Assembly: GCA_035303785.1 (NCBI GenBank)
Contig: DATGRI010000040.1
Location: 1 to 42,124 of the forward strand
From: Sphingobacteriaceae bacterium
GTDB lineage: Bacteria; Bacillota; Sulfobacillia; Thermaerobacterales; RSA17
Length of the DNA: 42,124 nt
Reading direction: 5' to 3'
Shown here: piece after piece, positions 8,723 to 16,897 of the stretch
Layout: each line of letters begins with the position of its first letter
Position numbering within the stretch: the stretch's first letter is position 1
Notes under the pieces: generated by a model
Database searches by the model: none
What the model saw: only the letters and a program-made list of their open reading frames with translations
Told to the model about the DNA's origin: nothing
Made by a program: the position numbers and the translations under genes

Positions 8723-9325
8723 TTACCTCTTCTTCTTCGGCTGGTCTTCGGGCCGCAGGACCTCGTCGATGACACCGTACGCCTTGGCTTCTTCGGCGGT
8801 CATCCAGAAATCCCGATCGGTATCCTTCTCCAGCTTTTCAATCGGTTGACCCGTGTGCTTTGATAAGATCTCGTTCAACGTTCGCTTGGCCTTCAGCAGC
8901 TGCTCCGTCTGGATTTCCACGTCCTTGGCCGGGCCGCGGAACCCGCCCAACGGCTGGTGCAGCATGATCTTGGCATGGGGCAGGGCCATGCGCTTGCCCG
9001 GGGCGCCCCCCGCCAGGAGGACGGCGCCCATGCTGGCGGCCAGGCCTACGCAGATGGTGCGCACGTCGGGCCGCACGATCTGCATGGTGTCGTAGATGGC
9101 CAGCCCGGGCTCCACGATCCCGCCGGGAGAGTTGATGTACAGGCTGATGTCCCGGTCGGGGTCATCGGCCTCCAGAAAGAGGAGCTGGGCCACCACCAGG
9201 TTGGCCACGTGGTCGTCTATGGGCGAGCCCAAGAAGATGATCCGGTCCTTCAGGAGCCTGGAATATATGTCGTAGGCTCGTTCACCCCGGCTCGTCTGCT
9301 CGACCACCATGGGCACAAAGTTCAT
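8723..9325 (-). CDS. clpP: ATP-dependent Clp protease proteolytic subunit
   Basis: 200 residues, ATG at 9325 after GGGGAGG. The catalytic triad falls at the standard numbers: Ser98 in GLAASMGA, His123 in KIMLHQP and Asp172 in DTDRDFWM. ClpP forms a 14-mer chamber that works with ClpX. One oddity: the conserved loop usually read as NSPGGSV is [10 protein letters not shown] here (residues 65-74), with Ile for Ser next to the oxyanion-hole glycines. The rest is ordinary, so activity is expected. It is 29 bases after tig and 62 before clpX, forming one tig-clpP-clpX unit. Confidence 0.98.
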   Translation of the reverse strand: MNFVPMVVEQTSRGERAYDIYSRLLKDRIIFLGSPIDDHVANLVVAQLLFLEADDPDRDISLYINSPGGIVEPGLAIYDTMQIVRPDVRTICVGLAASMGAVLLAGGAPGKRMALPHAKIMLHQPLGGFRGPAKDVEIQTEQLLKAKRTLNEILSKHTGQPIEKLEKDTDRDFWMTAEEAKAYGVIDEVLRPEDQPKKKR

Positions 9326-9354
9326 GGCTTAAATCCTCCCCTGCAGCAGCCGGG

Positions 9355-10758
9355 TTATTCGGCTGCCTCTTCAATGGCCGTTTCTGCTTCGGCTGCCTCA
9401 GCCTCGCCGGCTTCGGCAGGCTCCTCCGCCTTGTCCTCTCCGGAGCCGCCCGAGGCGATCTCTACCAGCAGATCCGCGGCCTTGCGCCGCAAAATGGCGC
9501 TTTCCACCTGGCCCCTGACGTCGGACCGGTCGATGAACCGCCGCATTTCTTCCACAGGTTGGTAGTAGCTTTGACTCAGCAACTGCGCCTCCTGCTGGAG
9601 ATCCTCTTCGGTGACTTCAATATTCTCCCGGCGGGCGACGGCTTCCAAGACCAAGTCGATGCGCACCCGCTCCTCGGCTTCCCGGCGCAGGTCTGCCTCA
9701 AAGCTTTCCTCGGTTTCTTCCTGGGCCTCCAAGTATTCTGCCAAGGTCAGCTTGCTGGCCTCCAGCCGCTGCAGGATGTCCCGGCGCCGGCTGTCGGCCA
9801 CCCGCTTGATCAAGGTTTCGGGCACATCCACCTCGGCCTGGGCCACCACCTGCTTGATGACCTCGTTGCGGTAGGCTTCGTCGGCTTCGTACTGGGCCTG
9901 GGCCCGCAGATTCTTTTCGATTTCGGCCTTCAGCTCTGCCAGGGTTTCCATGCCGACGGCCTTGGCCAGTTCGTCATCCAGTTCGGGCAGTTCTTCTCTC
10001 TTGATCTCCCGCATGGTGACCCGCATGGTGGCCGTCTTGCCCGCCAGCTCCTCGTGGGGATAATCTTCCGGGAAGGGAATCTGCACGTCTTTCGTCTCGC
10101 CGGCCTTCATCCCCATGATGCCTTCCTCGAATTCGGGCAGGTACTGTTGGGAGCCCAGTTTCAGCTCCACGCCCTCATCCTGGGCTTCGGGCACTTCCTT
10201 GCCGTCCACGGAGGTGGTGTAGTCGATGATGACCGTCAGGCCGGGACCCGCCTCGGTATCCTCGTCGGCGGGCACCTGCCGGATGTTTTGCTGCCGGATC
10301 CGGTCCAGGGCTTCGTCCACGGCGTTTTCGGCCAGTTCCACCGGGGGCTTCTCCAGCCGGAGGCTCCGGTAGTCGCCCGTCTTGACCTCGGGCTTGATTT
10401 CCACTTCCACGGAGAATTTCAGCGGCTCGCCCTCTTTGATGTTCACATCGCCGATGTGGGGATGGTCGATGGGCTCGATGCCGGTGCTGGCCACGGCGTG
10501 GGCGTAGGCGTGGGGAATGAGGTCGTCCAGCGCCTCCTCCAGAATGGGCCCCTTGCCGATGTGGCGCTGCAAGATGGCTTTGGGCGCCTTGCCCTTGCGG
10601 AACCCGGGCACCACTACCCGCTTGGCCACCCGCCGGTAGGCCCGGTCGAGGGCTTTGTCCACTTCGGAGCTGTCTACTTCGATCTGCAGATGGGCTCGAT
10701 TGGCCTCCACCCTGGCCACGGTGGCCTTAAACAGATGGTCATGGTCATGTCCAGACAT
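9355..10758 (-). CDS. tig: Trigger factor, ribosome-associated chaperone and prolyl isomerase
   Basis: 467 residues, ATG at 10758, 9 bases after GGAGGGA. The ribosome-binding signature is present as VVVPGFRKGKAPKAIL (residues about 48-63). The FKBP-type isomerase domain follows (PGLTVIIDYTTSVDGKEV ... FEEGIMGMKAGETKDV), then the long helical C-terminal chaperone domain. The end is a very acidic Ala/Glu-rich tail of about 35 residues, longer than usual. The N-terminus carries a His/Asp repeat (HDHDH), which could bind metal but is probably incidental. It is the first gene of tig-clpP-clpX, directly after the tRNA cluster. Confidence 0.97.
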   Translation of the reverse strand: MSGHDHDHLFKATVARVEANRAHLQIEVDSSEVDKALDRAYRRVAKRVVVPGFRKGKAPKAILQRHIGKGPILEEALDDLIPHAYAHAVASTGIEPIDHPHIGDVNIKEGEPLKFSVEVEIKPEVKTGDYRSLRLEKPPVELAENAVDEALDRIRQQNIRQVPADEDTEAGPGLTVIIDYTTSVDGKEVPEAQDEGVELKLGSQQYLPEFEEGIMGMKAGETKDVQIPFPEDYPHEELAGKTATMRVTMREIKREELPELDDELAKAVGMETLAELKAEIEKNLRAQAQYEADEAYRNEVIKQVVAQAEVDVPETLIKRVADSRRRDILQRLEASKLTLAEYLEAQEETEESFEADLRREAEERVRIDLVLEAVARRENIEVTEEDLQQEAQLLSQSYYQPVEEMRRFIDRSDVRGQVESAILRRKAADLLVEIASGGSGEDKAEEPAEAGEAEAAEAETAIEEAAE

Positions 10759-10852
10759 TCAGGCCGTCCCTCCGGTCGGCGACCCCCACGCATGCCGATG
10801 TTGTAATGTTTCCAGTCTACCGGAAAGCTTGGGGGATTGCAGGAAATGTGTG

Positions 10853-10936
10853 TGCGGGCGGGGAGACTCGAACTCCCACGGGGTGAACCCACATGATCCT
10901 AAGTCATGCGCGTCTGCCAGGTTCCGCCACGCCCGC
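10853..10936 (-). tRNA. tRNA-Leu (anticodon TAG)
   Basis: 84 bases with acceptor arms GCGGGCG/CGCCCGC, discriminator A and a long class II variable arm. The anticodon loop reads ACTTAGGAT. CCA is not encoded. It is the last tRNA of the cluster. Confidence 0.95.
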
Positions 10937-10943
10937 AGGGGTG

Positions 10944-11016
10944 TGGGCCGTGAGGGATTCGAACCCCCGACCATCGGATTAAAAGTCCGCTGCTCTACCA
11001 ACTGAGCTAACGGCCC
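10944..11016 (-). tRNA. tRNA-Lys (anticodon TTT)
   Basis: 73 bases with acceptor arms GGGCCGT/ACGGCCC and anticodon loop CTTTTAA. The T-loop reads TTCGAAT. CCA is not encoded. Only 7 bases separate it from tRNA-Leu. Confidence 0.96.
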
Positions 11017-11072
11017 CTTCGATAATGTATCGTGTAACAACAAAAGGCAGGTTCGCCGTTGCGAACCCCTTG

Positions 11073-11144
11073 CTGGGGCGGCAGGATTCGAACCTGCGCA
11101 TGGCGGATCCAAAGTCCGCTGCCTTACCGCTTGGCTACGCCCCA
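11073..11144 (-). tRNA. tRNA-Gln (anticodon TTG)
   Basis: 72 bases with acceptor arms TGGGGCG/CGCCCCA, discriminator G and anticodon loop CTTTGGA. CCA is not encoded. Confidence 0.95.
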
Positions 11145-11181
11145 TCACGGCCCGCCCATACATTCCATGGGCGGAAATCAA

Positions 11182-11208
11182 GGCCGGTGCCGCATTGCGT
11201 CACCGGCC
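11182..11208 (-). other. Hairpin between tRNA-His and tRNA-Gln
   Basis: GGCCGGTG at 11182-11189 and CACCGGCC at 11201-11208 form a perfect 8-base stem. On the minus strand it is followed by TTGATTT, a poor U-run. It may be a weak terminator or a processing signal inside the tRNA operon. Confidence 0.4.
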
Positions 11209-11213
11209 GGGTG

Positions 11214-11288
11214 GGTGACCGAGGGGACTTGAACCCCCGACCTCCAGGGCCACAACCTGGTGCTCTAACCAACTGAGCTACGGCCACC
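11214..11288 (-). tRNA. tRNA-His (anticodon GTG)
   Basis: 75 bases counting the G at position -1, which pairs with C73, the identity element for histidine. Acceptor arms GTGGCCG/CGGTCAC include one G-U pair. Anticodon loop TTGTGGC. Confidence 0.95.
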
Positions 11289-11337
11289 ACAGTCCATAAA
11301 ACAATGATAATGCAAAAGCGGCCCTCTTGCTACCTGG

Positions 11338-11410
11338 CGCGCCCGGGAGGAGTCGAACCTCCAACCGACGGATTAGAAGTCCGCTGCTCTATCCATTGAG
11401 CTACGGGCGC
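11338..11410 (-). tRNA. tRNA-Arg (anticodon TCT)
   Basis: 73 bases with acceptor arms GCGCCCG/CGGGCGC, discriminator G and anticodon loop CTTCTAA. CCA is not encoded. Confidence 0.95.
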
Positions 11411-11427
11411 AAGAATGGGCTGTCCTG

Positions 11428-11498
11428 AGCGGGAGACGGGAATCGAACCCGCGTCGCCGGCTTGGAAGGCCGGAGCTCTACCATTGAGCTACTCCCGC
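11428..11498 (-). tRNA. tRNA-Gly (anticodon TCC)
   Basis: 71 bases with acceptor arms GCGGGAG/CTCCCGC, discriminator T and anticodon loop CTTCCAA. CCA is not encoded. Confidence 0.95.
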
Positions 11499-11583
11499 AC
11501 ACGCATGTGCTGTGCCGGCAGTGCCCCGCGGCGGGGGCAGCCGCTCCAGGAAACCCGGAAAGGATGCTCGGTTATCCAGGTTC

Positions 11584-11660
11584 TGGTCGGGGCGCCGGGA
11601 TTTGAACCCGGGACTTCTTGCTCCCAAAGCAAGCGCGCTGCCGGACTGCGCCACGCCCCG
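11584..11660 (-). tRNA. tRNA-Pro (anticodon TGG)
   Basis: 74 bases plus an encoded CCA (11586-11584), the only cluster member with CCA. Acceptor arms CGGGGCG/CGCCCCG, discriminator A, anticodon loop TTTGGGA. It is the first tRNA after the promoter. Confidence 0.95.
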
Positions 11661-11678
11661 TTCACCTCTAGCATTACG

Positions 11679-11707
11679 AGTATAAGAAAGACGGGGCTTC
11701 GGGTCAA
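11679..11707 (-). promoter_or_regulatory. Sigma-A type promoter of the tRNA cluster
   Basis: On the minus strand TTGACC (11707-11702), a 17-base spacer and TATACT (11684-11679) form a near-consensus promoter. It lies about 20 bases ahead of tRNA-Pro and drives all seven tRNAs, possibly continuing into tig. Confidence 0.85.
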
Positions 11708-11743
11708 ACTTCGGGGGTCCGGAGGCTTGGCCCGCAAGGGGTT

Positions 11744-12385
11744 TCAGCCGGGAAGGCCCCGTTCCAGCAGTACCTCCCGGAGGCGGCGCAAGGCTCTGCC
11801 CCGGTGGCTGATGGCATCCTTCTCCTCGGGGCTCAATTCGGCCATGGTCCGGTCCAGCCGGCGCCCTTCTTCGTCCACCAGGTAAAAAATCGGGTCGTAG
11901 CCGAAGCCGCCCGTGCCCCGGGGCTCCAGGCCGATCCAGCCTTCCACGGTGCCTTCCACCACCACCGTTTCGCCGGGCCGGCCCCCGTCGCCGGGCACCG
12001 TCAAGGCCAGGACCACCCGGTAGCGGGCGGTGCGCAGAGGAGGCTCCACGCCGGCCAGATGCTCCAAGAGGAGCCGGTTGCGGCCTTCGTCGTCCAGTTC
12101 GGGGCCGCCGTACCGGGCCGAGTAGATTCCCGGCAGGCCGCCCAGGGCGTCCACCTCCAGGCCCGAATCATCGGCCACCGCCGGCAGGCCCGTGGCGGCG
12201 CTGGCGGCTTCCGCCTTCTGGACGGCATTCTCCCGGAAGGTGCGACCCGTTTCCGGGCCGGGCCGGTAGTGGGGAAACCGGTTCAGGCCCACCACCTCGT
12301 AGGGCAGGTCGGCCAGCATTCGTTTGAATTCCCGCAGTTTGCCTTCGTTCAAAGTGGCGATGAGAAGCTTGGTCGCGGTGATGAT
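11744..12385 (-). CDS. rdgB: XTP/dITP diphosphatase RdgB/HAM1 with non-canonical start
   Basis: It removes non-canonical purine triphosphates (XTP, dITP, ITP) from the pool. The family N-terminus is present as KLLIATLNEGKLREFKRML, followed by the metal site AVADDSGLEVDAL, GIYSARYGG and GGFGYDPIF, and SHRGRALRRL near the end. No ATG, GTG or TTG occurs between the rph stop (12427-12425) and this motif. The first TTG (12352-12350) encodes the Leu inside IATLNEGK and has no ribosome binding site. A strong GGGGGAGG site is followed 6 bases later by ATC (12385-12383), then another ATC. I place the start there tentatively, giving 213 residues. The frame is the same as that of rph, 24 codons apart. 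Confidence 0.85.
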   Translation of the reverse strand: MITATKLLIATLNEGKLREFKRMLADLPYEVVGLNRFPHYRPGPETGRTFRENAVQKAEAASAATGLPAVADDSGLEVDALGGLPGIYSARYGGPELDDEGRNRLLLEHLAGVEPPLRTARYRVVLALTVPGDGGRPGETVVVEGTVEGWIGLEPRGTGGFGYDPIFYLVDEEGRRLDRTMAELSPEEKDAISHRGRALRRLREVLLERGLPG

Positions 12386-12424
12386 CCCTTGCCTCCCCCG
12401 GGGCCGGCGGCAGCGGGGACGGGT

Positions 12425-13180
12425 TTAAAGTCCCCGTTCTTGGTCGATGAGGGCGCCCAAGGGTCCCAATACGGCCCGCTGGTAGTCGATAATCTGTTGA
12501 ATGCCCTGGTGGGCCAAGGCCAACATGGCGTCCAGTTCACTGCGGCTGAAGGGATCACCTTCTGCCGTCCCCTGGACTTCCACCAGGCGGCCGTCGCCGG
12601 TGGCCACCACGTTCAAATCCACGTCGGCGGCGCTGTCTTCCTCCTGGTTCAAATCCAGCCAGGGGGTGCCCTGAAGCAGGCCGACGCTCACCGCCGCCAC
12701 GTAGCCGGTCACCGGCAGGCCCTGCCAGCCCTTCTCTTCCTTAACCGAAGCCAGGGCGTCCACCAGGGCGACGAAGGCGCCCGTCACGGCGGCGGTGCGG
12801 GTGCCGCCGTCGGCCTGGAGCACGTCGCAGTCCAAGGTGATGGTGCACTCCCCCAAGGCCTGAAGATCGGTGACCGCCCGCAGGGAGCGGCCGATGAGAC
12901 GCTGGATTTCCAAGGTCCGGCCGGAGCGGCGGCCCGTGGCCGCAGCCCGGGCGGTGCGCTCCCGGGTGGCCCGGGGCAGCATGTCGTACTCGGCGGTGAC
13001 CCAGCCCGAGCCGCTGTCCTGCCGCCAGGACGGCACGCTGTCGGACACCGTGGCGGTGCACAAAACCATGGTGTTGCCCATTTGGATTAGGACCGAGCCT
13101 TCGGGGTGGCTGGTGAAGCTGCGGGTTATGCCGATGGGCCGCAGTTCATCGGGGCGGCGGCCGTCGCTGCGCAAGGTCAA
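12425..13180 (-). CDS. rph: Ribonuclease PH
   Basis: 251 residues from a TTG at 13180-13178, which overlaps the stop of the GlmL gene as TTGA; GGAGG lies 4 bases upstream. A second TTG two codons later has 10-base spacing and is a possible alternative. The sequence begins [21 protein letters not shown], the RNase PH signature, and contains [14 protein letters not shown] and [16 protein letters not shown], the phosphate-binding arginine region. The enzyme trims tRNA 3' ends by phosphorolysis, which suits a genome where most tRNA genes here lack an encoded CCA. The rph-rdgB order is common in Bacillota. Confidence 0.97.
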   Translation of the reverse strand: MTLRSDGRRPDELRPIGITRSFTSHPEGSVLIQMGNTMVLCTATVSDSVPSWRQDSGSGWVTAEYDMLPRATRERTARAAATGRRSGRTLEIQRLIGRSLRAVTDLQALGECTITLDCDVLQADGGTRTAAVTGAFVALVDALASVKEEKGWQGLPVTGYVAAVSVGLLQGTPWLDLNQEEDSAADVDLNVVATGDGRLVEVQGTAEGDPFSRSELDAMLALAHQGIQQIIDYQRAVLGPLGALIDQERGL

Positions 13181-14610
13181 CTCGCCTCCATCAGGGAAAG
13201 ATGCTGCTTCAGCAGCTGCAGCGCCGGCTCCGGGGCTACCGTCGCCAGCAGGCCCATGGGCGCCAGCAGGTACCGGCTGTCGGCGGCCAGGGCGGGCTCC
13301 ACGGGCAGCAGGGGAATGCCTTCTTCCGGTGGATACGGTACCCCGTCCCCGGTGCCGGCACAACCGTGGCGCAGCAGGTCGATGTTTTCCTCCAGGCGGA
13401 AGATGCCGCCGGTGCCGATCATATAGGAGAGCCGGCGCAGGTCCTTCCCTTCCTGGAACCGCATGGTGCCGGCGGCCGTCACCCGCTCCTTGAGGCGGCC
13501 CACGTGGCGTTCCACGGCCACAGCCACGGCGGCGGCCCCCAGGGCCCGGTCCAGCCGCCGGCCTTCTTCATCGCCGGGGGCGGGGACGTATTCGGGCTCC
13601 TCCGCCAGCCGGGCCACAGCGGCCGCCAGTTCCTTTTCAGGACGTCCCAGCCATCCGGCCAGCTTCTCCCCGGCAACGGCGAAAATGCCCGGCGCCGAGT
13701 GGCGCATGCCCAAATCCCCTTCCACGGTGCGCTTGGCATAAGGCTCCGCCAGGCCCCGCACCTGCACCCCCGGCTCCGTGGGCTCCCCGTGGGCGATGGA
13801 ATGGACATCGGTGGTGGCGCCGCCGATGTCCACCACCATCAAGGGGCCCAGGCCCGGCTCCCGCCCGCTGCCGTCGGCCAGCAGCTGGGCTCCTTGGAGC
13901 ACCGCCGCGGGGGTGGGCATCAGCACCCCGTCCAGCTGCCGGGCCAGGTCGGCCATGCCCTTGGCCTCCACGATGAGACGGAAGAAAATTTCCCGGATGA
14001 TCCGGCGGGCGGGCTCCACGTTCAATTCGTTGAGCCGGGGCATGACGTTTTCCGTCACCCAGACGTCCTGGCCGCCCTGCCGCAATATTTGGGCCGCCTC
14101 GGGGGCCGCCTCCCGGTTGCCGGCCACGACGATGGGCACGCCGGGATCGGCGGCGGCCAGCCGGGCGGCGTTGGCCAGGAGCACGGTGCGGTTGCCGCCG
14201 TCGGTGCCCCCCGCCAGGAGGATGATGTCGGGTCGCAGCCCTCTGATTTCCTCGGTGTCTTGATCGGTAAGCTCGTAGGCGTAGGCGGCGATGACCCGGG
14301 CGCCGGCCCCCAAAGCCGCCCGCCGGGCCGCTTCCGCCGTCAATTTGGGCACCAGGCCGATGGCCACCAGGCGCAGGCCCCCGGCGGCACTGCTGCAGGC
14401 CAGCCGGTGCCGCCAGGCGGGCAGGCCGCCCAGATGCTCGCCCAGCCGGTCCAGGGCGGCGGCGAAGCCCCGGCCCACGTCGTCAACGGTGGTGGGCGCG
14501 TGGGCCTGGCCCAGCAACATGGGTCCCGCCAGGTCCACCGCCGTCAATTTGGTATGGGTACTGCCGATGTCCATCAACAGGACCGGCTGGGACCAGGCCA
14601 CGGCCGTCAC
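13177..14610 (-). CDS. GlmL/MutL-like ASKHA ATPase (B12-mutase accessory type)
   Basis: 477 residues from GTG 14610, overlapping the amidase stop as GTGA. The N-terminus [17 protein letters not shown] is the phosphate-1 loop of an actin/Hsp70-like ATPase. A second nucleotide loop reads [15 protein letters not shown]. The middle part ([21 protein letters not shown] and [18 protein letters not shown]) matches the glutamate mutase MutL (GlmL) family, not the DNA-repair MutL. Members are thought to protect or reactivate cobalamin-dependent aminomutases. No mutase subunit is in the window; instead it sits between a wall amidase and rph. Family assignment is firm, the cellular partner is unknown. 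Confidence 0.85.
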   Translation of the reverse strand: MTAVAWSQPVLLMDIGSTHTKLTAVDLAGPMLLGQAHAPTTVDDVGRGFAAALDRLGEHLGGLPAWRHRLACSSAAGGLRLVAIGLVPKLTAEAARRAALGAGARVIAAYAYELTDQDTEEIRGLRPDIILLAGGTDGGNRTVLLANAARLAAADPGVPIVVAGNREAAPEAAQILRQGGQDVWVTENVMPRLNELNVEPARRIIREIFFRLIVEAKGMADLARQLDGVLMPTPAAVLQGAQLLADGSGREPGLGPLMVVDIGGATTDVHSIAHGEPTEPGVQVRGLAEPYAKRTVEGDLGMRHSAPGIFAVAGEKLAGWLGRPEKELAAAVARLAEEPEYVPAPGDEEGRRLDRALGAAAVAVAVERHVGRLKERVTAAGTMRFQEGKDLRRLSYMIGTGGIFRLEENIDLLRHGCAGTGDGVPYPPEEGIPLLPVEPALAADSRYLLAPMGLLATVAPEPALQLLKQHLSLMEAS

Positions 14611-16301
14611 CGGAAGAACCGGGCCAGACCGTCCATTATGGCCTGGGCGATCCGCCGCTGCACCGCCGGGTCCACGGCCATAGCCTCTTCTTGGGGATTG
14701 GTCAAGTAGAGGGCCTCCACCAGCACCGCCGGCATGGTGGTTTCCCGCAGCACCACGAAATCCGCCGTCCGGACGCCCCGGTCGGGCCGGCCCAGTTCCC
14801 GGCGTACGGCCTCGTGCACCAGCCGGGCCAGCCGGGCCCCCGCCGGGTCCGTTTCATGGTGGTACGTCTCGGTGCCGGCCATGTCGGGCCGGGTGAAGGC
14901 GTTGAAGTGGATGGAAACGAACACGTCGGCCCCCAAATCGTTGGCCATGTAGGCCCGGTCATACTTGTCCACTTCCACGTCGGCCGTTCGGGTCAAGACG
15001 ACCCGGGCCCCCACCGCCCTGAGCATGTCCGCCAGCTCCCGGGCGGTGGTCAAGGTCAAATGCTTTTCGAACACCCGGCCGCTGGTGGAGCCGGGGTCCC
15101 GGCCGCCGTGCCCGGGATCCACCACCACCAGGAGGCCCCGCAGGGGATGGTCGCCCTCTTCCGGGCCGGCGCCCGGCTTGTCCCCGTCATCGGCGAAGGC
15201 GATGGTCACCTGGTTGCCCTCACCGTAGCTGAGCACCTGGTGGGGGCGGGGCTCCGCCAGGTGGACGATCAACTGGGCCGACGGCCCGTGGGGATCTCCG
15301 TCTATAGTGATGGCCCGGATGGGGCCGAAACCTACTTCTTGCAGGCCGGGCTCCATGCCCAACCGGGTGCCCGGCAGTTCGATGATCAACTCCCGGCCCT
15401 GCTGCTGGACGGCCAGGGCTTCAGGCCGGGCCTCCGTCAAGTGGAGCCGGGGGCTGCCCTCCTCGTCATCCCAGCGGATTTCCTTTAAGACAAGCCCGTC
15501 CCGTCCGTCGCCGGACCCCTGATTCAGGCCGGGCAGGGGCGCCGCCGATCCCAGCAGCACTTGCCAGACGTCGCCGGCTTGATGCAACCGGTAATCCACG
15601 GGCTGCTTCAGATCCACCACCACCCGGGCCGTCCCGGCCTCGAACTGGGCTGCCCGGATTTGGTGCACCGGCCCGTCATCCACGGGGAGGACGAAAGGCT
15701 CGCCGGCCGCCAGCCGGGTGTGGGGGAAATCCACCACCAGCCGGTCCGGATCGGGCAGAACGAATGCCTTGGGCTGGACCGGCCCCTGGACCCGGATCAG
15801 GGGGATGCCGCCCCCCGCCGCCTCCCGGTATTCCACGGCCAGCAAGGTGGAGGCGCCGCGGGCCACCGTGACGGTCCGGGTGGCTTCATCCCATCCCACC
15901 TGGGCCCCCAGGGCCTCCCCGGCGAAGCGCAGGGGAACCATGGTGCGCCCTACGGTGGCGGTGGCCATGATTTGGGGCGCCACATCCAGATCGAAAGGCT
16001 TTCCGTCCACCCATGCCTGCTGTTCGCCGATGGTCAAGACTATGCCCCGGTCGCCCCAGGTGATGTGGACTTGCTGCGTCTCCTCCACCCATTCCACGCC
16101 GGCGCCCAAATATTCGGAAATGACCCGGATGGGCACCAAGGTGCGGTCGTTGACGATGCGGGGCGGCTCGTCGGCCGTCACCTGCTCGCCGTTGATGATG
16201 ATGGTTATGTCGGTGGCTGCCGCCCCCGCCCCGCTCAAGGCGGCGATGAGCAGCATTATTGCGGCTAGGCTCAGCAGGGCCTTGACCTTGGTGCGCAGCA
16301 T
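14607..16301 (-). CDS. Secreted N-acetylmuramoyl-L-alanine amidase with AMIN domain
   Basis: 564 residues from the ATG at 16301. A signal peptide or membrane anchor occupies residues 1-30 (basic LRTKVKAL, then a hydrophobic stretch). Two repeats of the copper-amine-oxidase N-terminal-like fold follow (NDRTLVPIRVISEYLGA and GRTMVPLRFAGEALGA), then an AMIN domain that binds peptidoglycan (LVVDFPHTRL), and a C-terminal Amidase_3 domain of about 175 residues. The zinc ligands are visible: His in VVDPGHGGRDPG, Glu in FEKHLTL, His in VSIHFNAF, and catalytic Glu in AVLVEALYLTN. It cuts the stem peptide from muramic acid outside the cell. It is first in amidase-glmL-rph-rdgB. Confidence 0.95.
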   Translation of the reverse strand: MLRTKVKALLSLAAIMLLIAALSGAGAAATDITIIINGEQVTADEPPRIVNDRTLVPIRVISEYLGAGVEWVEETQQVHITWGDRGIVLTIGEQQAWVDGKPFDLDVAPQIMATATVGRTMVPLRFAGEALGAQVGWDEATRTVTVARGASTLLAVEYREAAGGGIPLIRVQGPVQPKAFVLPDPDRLVVDFPHTRLAAGEPFVLPVDDGPVHQIRAAQFEAGTARVVVDLKQPVDYRLHQAGDVWQVLLGSAAPLPGLNQGSGDGRDGLVLKEIRWDDEEGSPRLHLTEARPEALAVQQQGRELIIELPGTRLGMEPGLQEVGFGPIRAITIDGDPHGPSAQLIVHLAEPRPHQVLSYGEGNQVTIAFADDGDKPGAGPEEGDHPLRGLLVVVDPGHGGRDPGSTSGRVFEKHLTLTTARELADMLRAVGARVVLTRTADVEVDKYDRAYMANDLGADVFVSIHFNAFTRPDMAGTETYHHETDPAGARLARLVHEAVRRELGRPDRGVRTADFVVLRETTMPAVLVEALYLTNPQEEAMAVDPAVQRRIAQAIMDGLARFFR

Positions 16302-16325
16302 TCTTTCCAGCCCCCATCCAACATG

Positions 16326-16355
16326 GTTCGACAGGTGCCCAATCAGTTCGACAGG
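16326..16355 (-). repeat. Exact direct repeat GTTCGACAGG, 20-bp period
   Basis: Two identical 10-base copies (16326-16335 and 16346-16355) are separated by exactly 10 bases, so they fall on the same face of the helix. They end 25 bases upstream of the amidase ATG, with no other coding function. A binding site for a response regulator or similar dimer is a plausible reading. Confidence 0.6.
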
Positions 16356-16422
16356 CTGGAAAGGCTTCCTGTGGCTGTAATGGTTACGTAATTTTGACTG
16401 GAGCAGGGTCCCGGAGACGGTA

Positions 16423-16449
16423 CGAGGGCCGGTGCTGGACCGGCCCTCG
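16423..16449 (-). terminator. Hairpin after ssrA, possible terminator
   Basis: CGAGGGCCGGT and ACCGGCCCTCG form a perfect 11-base stem with a 5-base loop, starting 17 bases past the tmRNA CCA end. No U-run follows, so termination is inferred only from stem strength and position. Confidence 0.55.
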
Positions 16450-16465
16450 ACCGAAAGAGGCAAAT

Positions 16466-16824
16466 TGGTGGAGGTGGAGGGGAGTCGCACCCCTCGTCCT
16501 CGAGCGAGACAACCAGGGCTTCTACGAGCGTAGCCCTCGATTCAGGCTTCGCGCCGCGGCCGGCTCGAGGGCCAGCCTACCGCTTTGCTAGCCTGAGGAG
16601 GTCTCACACCGCCGCTTCAGGCGGGCGGCGATGCCAGCCTGCTGTTATGACGCTGCCGGGCTTCCCGCAGGCTTGGAAACCTGGAGCGTGGCCGTTTACT
16701 TAAGCAGCAGCGGCCAGAGGAGCGTTATCGTTGGCACTTAATGTGCGTTCCGCTGTTTAACGAGGCGCGGACCTCGGCTCGCTTCCCTGGTCCCCTCCAA
16801 CCCGAGTCGAAGCTGCTCACCCCC
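16466..16824 (-). ncRNA. ssrA: Transfer-messenger RNA (tmRNA)
   Basis: 359 bases. The 5' end GGGGGTG pairs with CACCTCC at the 3' end, giving the G3-U70 pair read by alanyl-tRNA synthetase, followed by A and an encoded CCA. The T-arm reads GGTGCGACTCCCC. The tag-coding region begins with the resume codon GCC at 16735-16733 and ends at TAA (16702-16700), encoding ANDNAPLAAAA (11 residues). It begins AND as in the E. coli tag and ends in the Ala-rich tail recognised by ClpXP. It sits directly downstream of smpB with its own -10 element, so rnr, smpB and ssrA form a trans-translation block. Confidence 0.97.
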
Positions 16825-16870
16825 GGAAAACTCAACGGCAAAACTTGGGGGCAATCTGCCTTGGACGAAT

Positions 16871-16879
16871 ATTATAGCA
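16871..16879 (-). promoter_or_regulatory. Extended -10 element for ssrA
   Basis: TGCTATAAT on the minus strand, starting 19 bases past the smpB stop codon and about 45 bases before the mature tmRNA 5' end. No clear -35 is present. The short leader would be removed by RNase P. Confidence 0.7.
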
Positions 16880-16897
16880 CGCCCCAGGGAGGCCGGG

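Noticed and set aside
5931-8849. Open frame of 972 codons on the plus strand opposite lonB and clpX
   Set aside because: It is the antisense shadow of GC-rich codon use. The minus-strand genes have complete family motifs; this one has only Gly/His/Gln/Pro-rich text and no domain.
13177-14610. DNA mismatch repair protein MutL
   Set aside because: The name is shared, but the motifs ([18 protein letters not shown]) are those of the ASKHA glutamate-mutase accessory family, not of the GHKL repair ATPase.
14607-16301. Copper amine oxidase
   Set aside because: Only the small N-terminal-like repeat domain is shared; the C-terminal domain is a complete zinc amidase.
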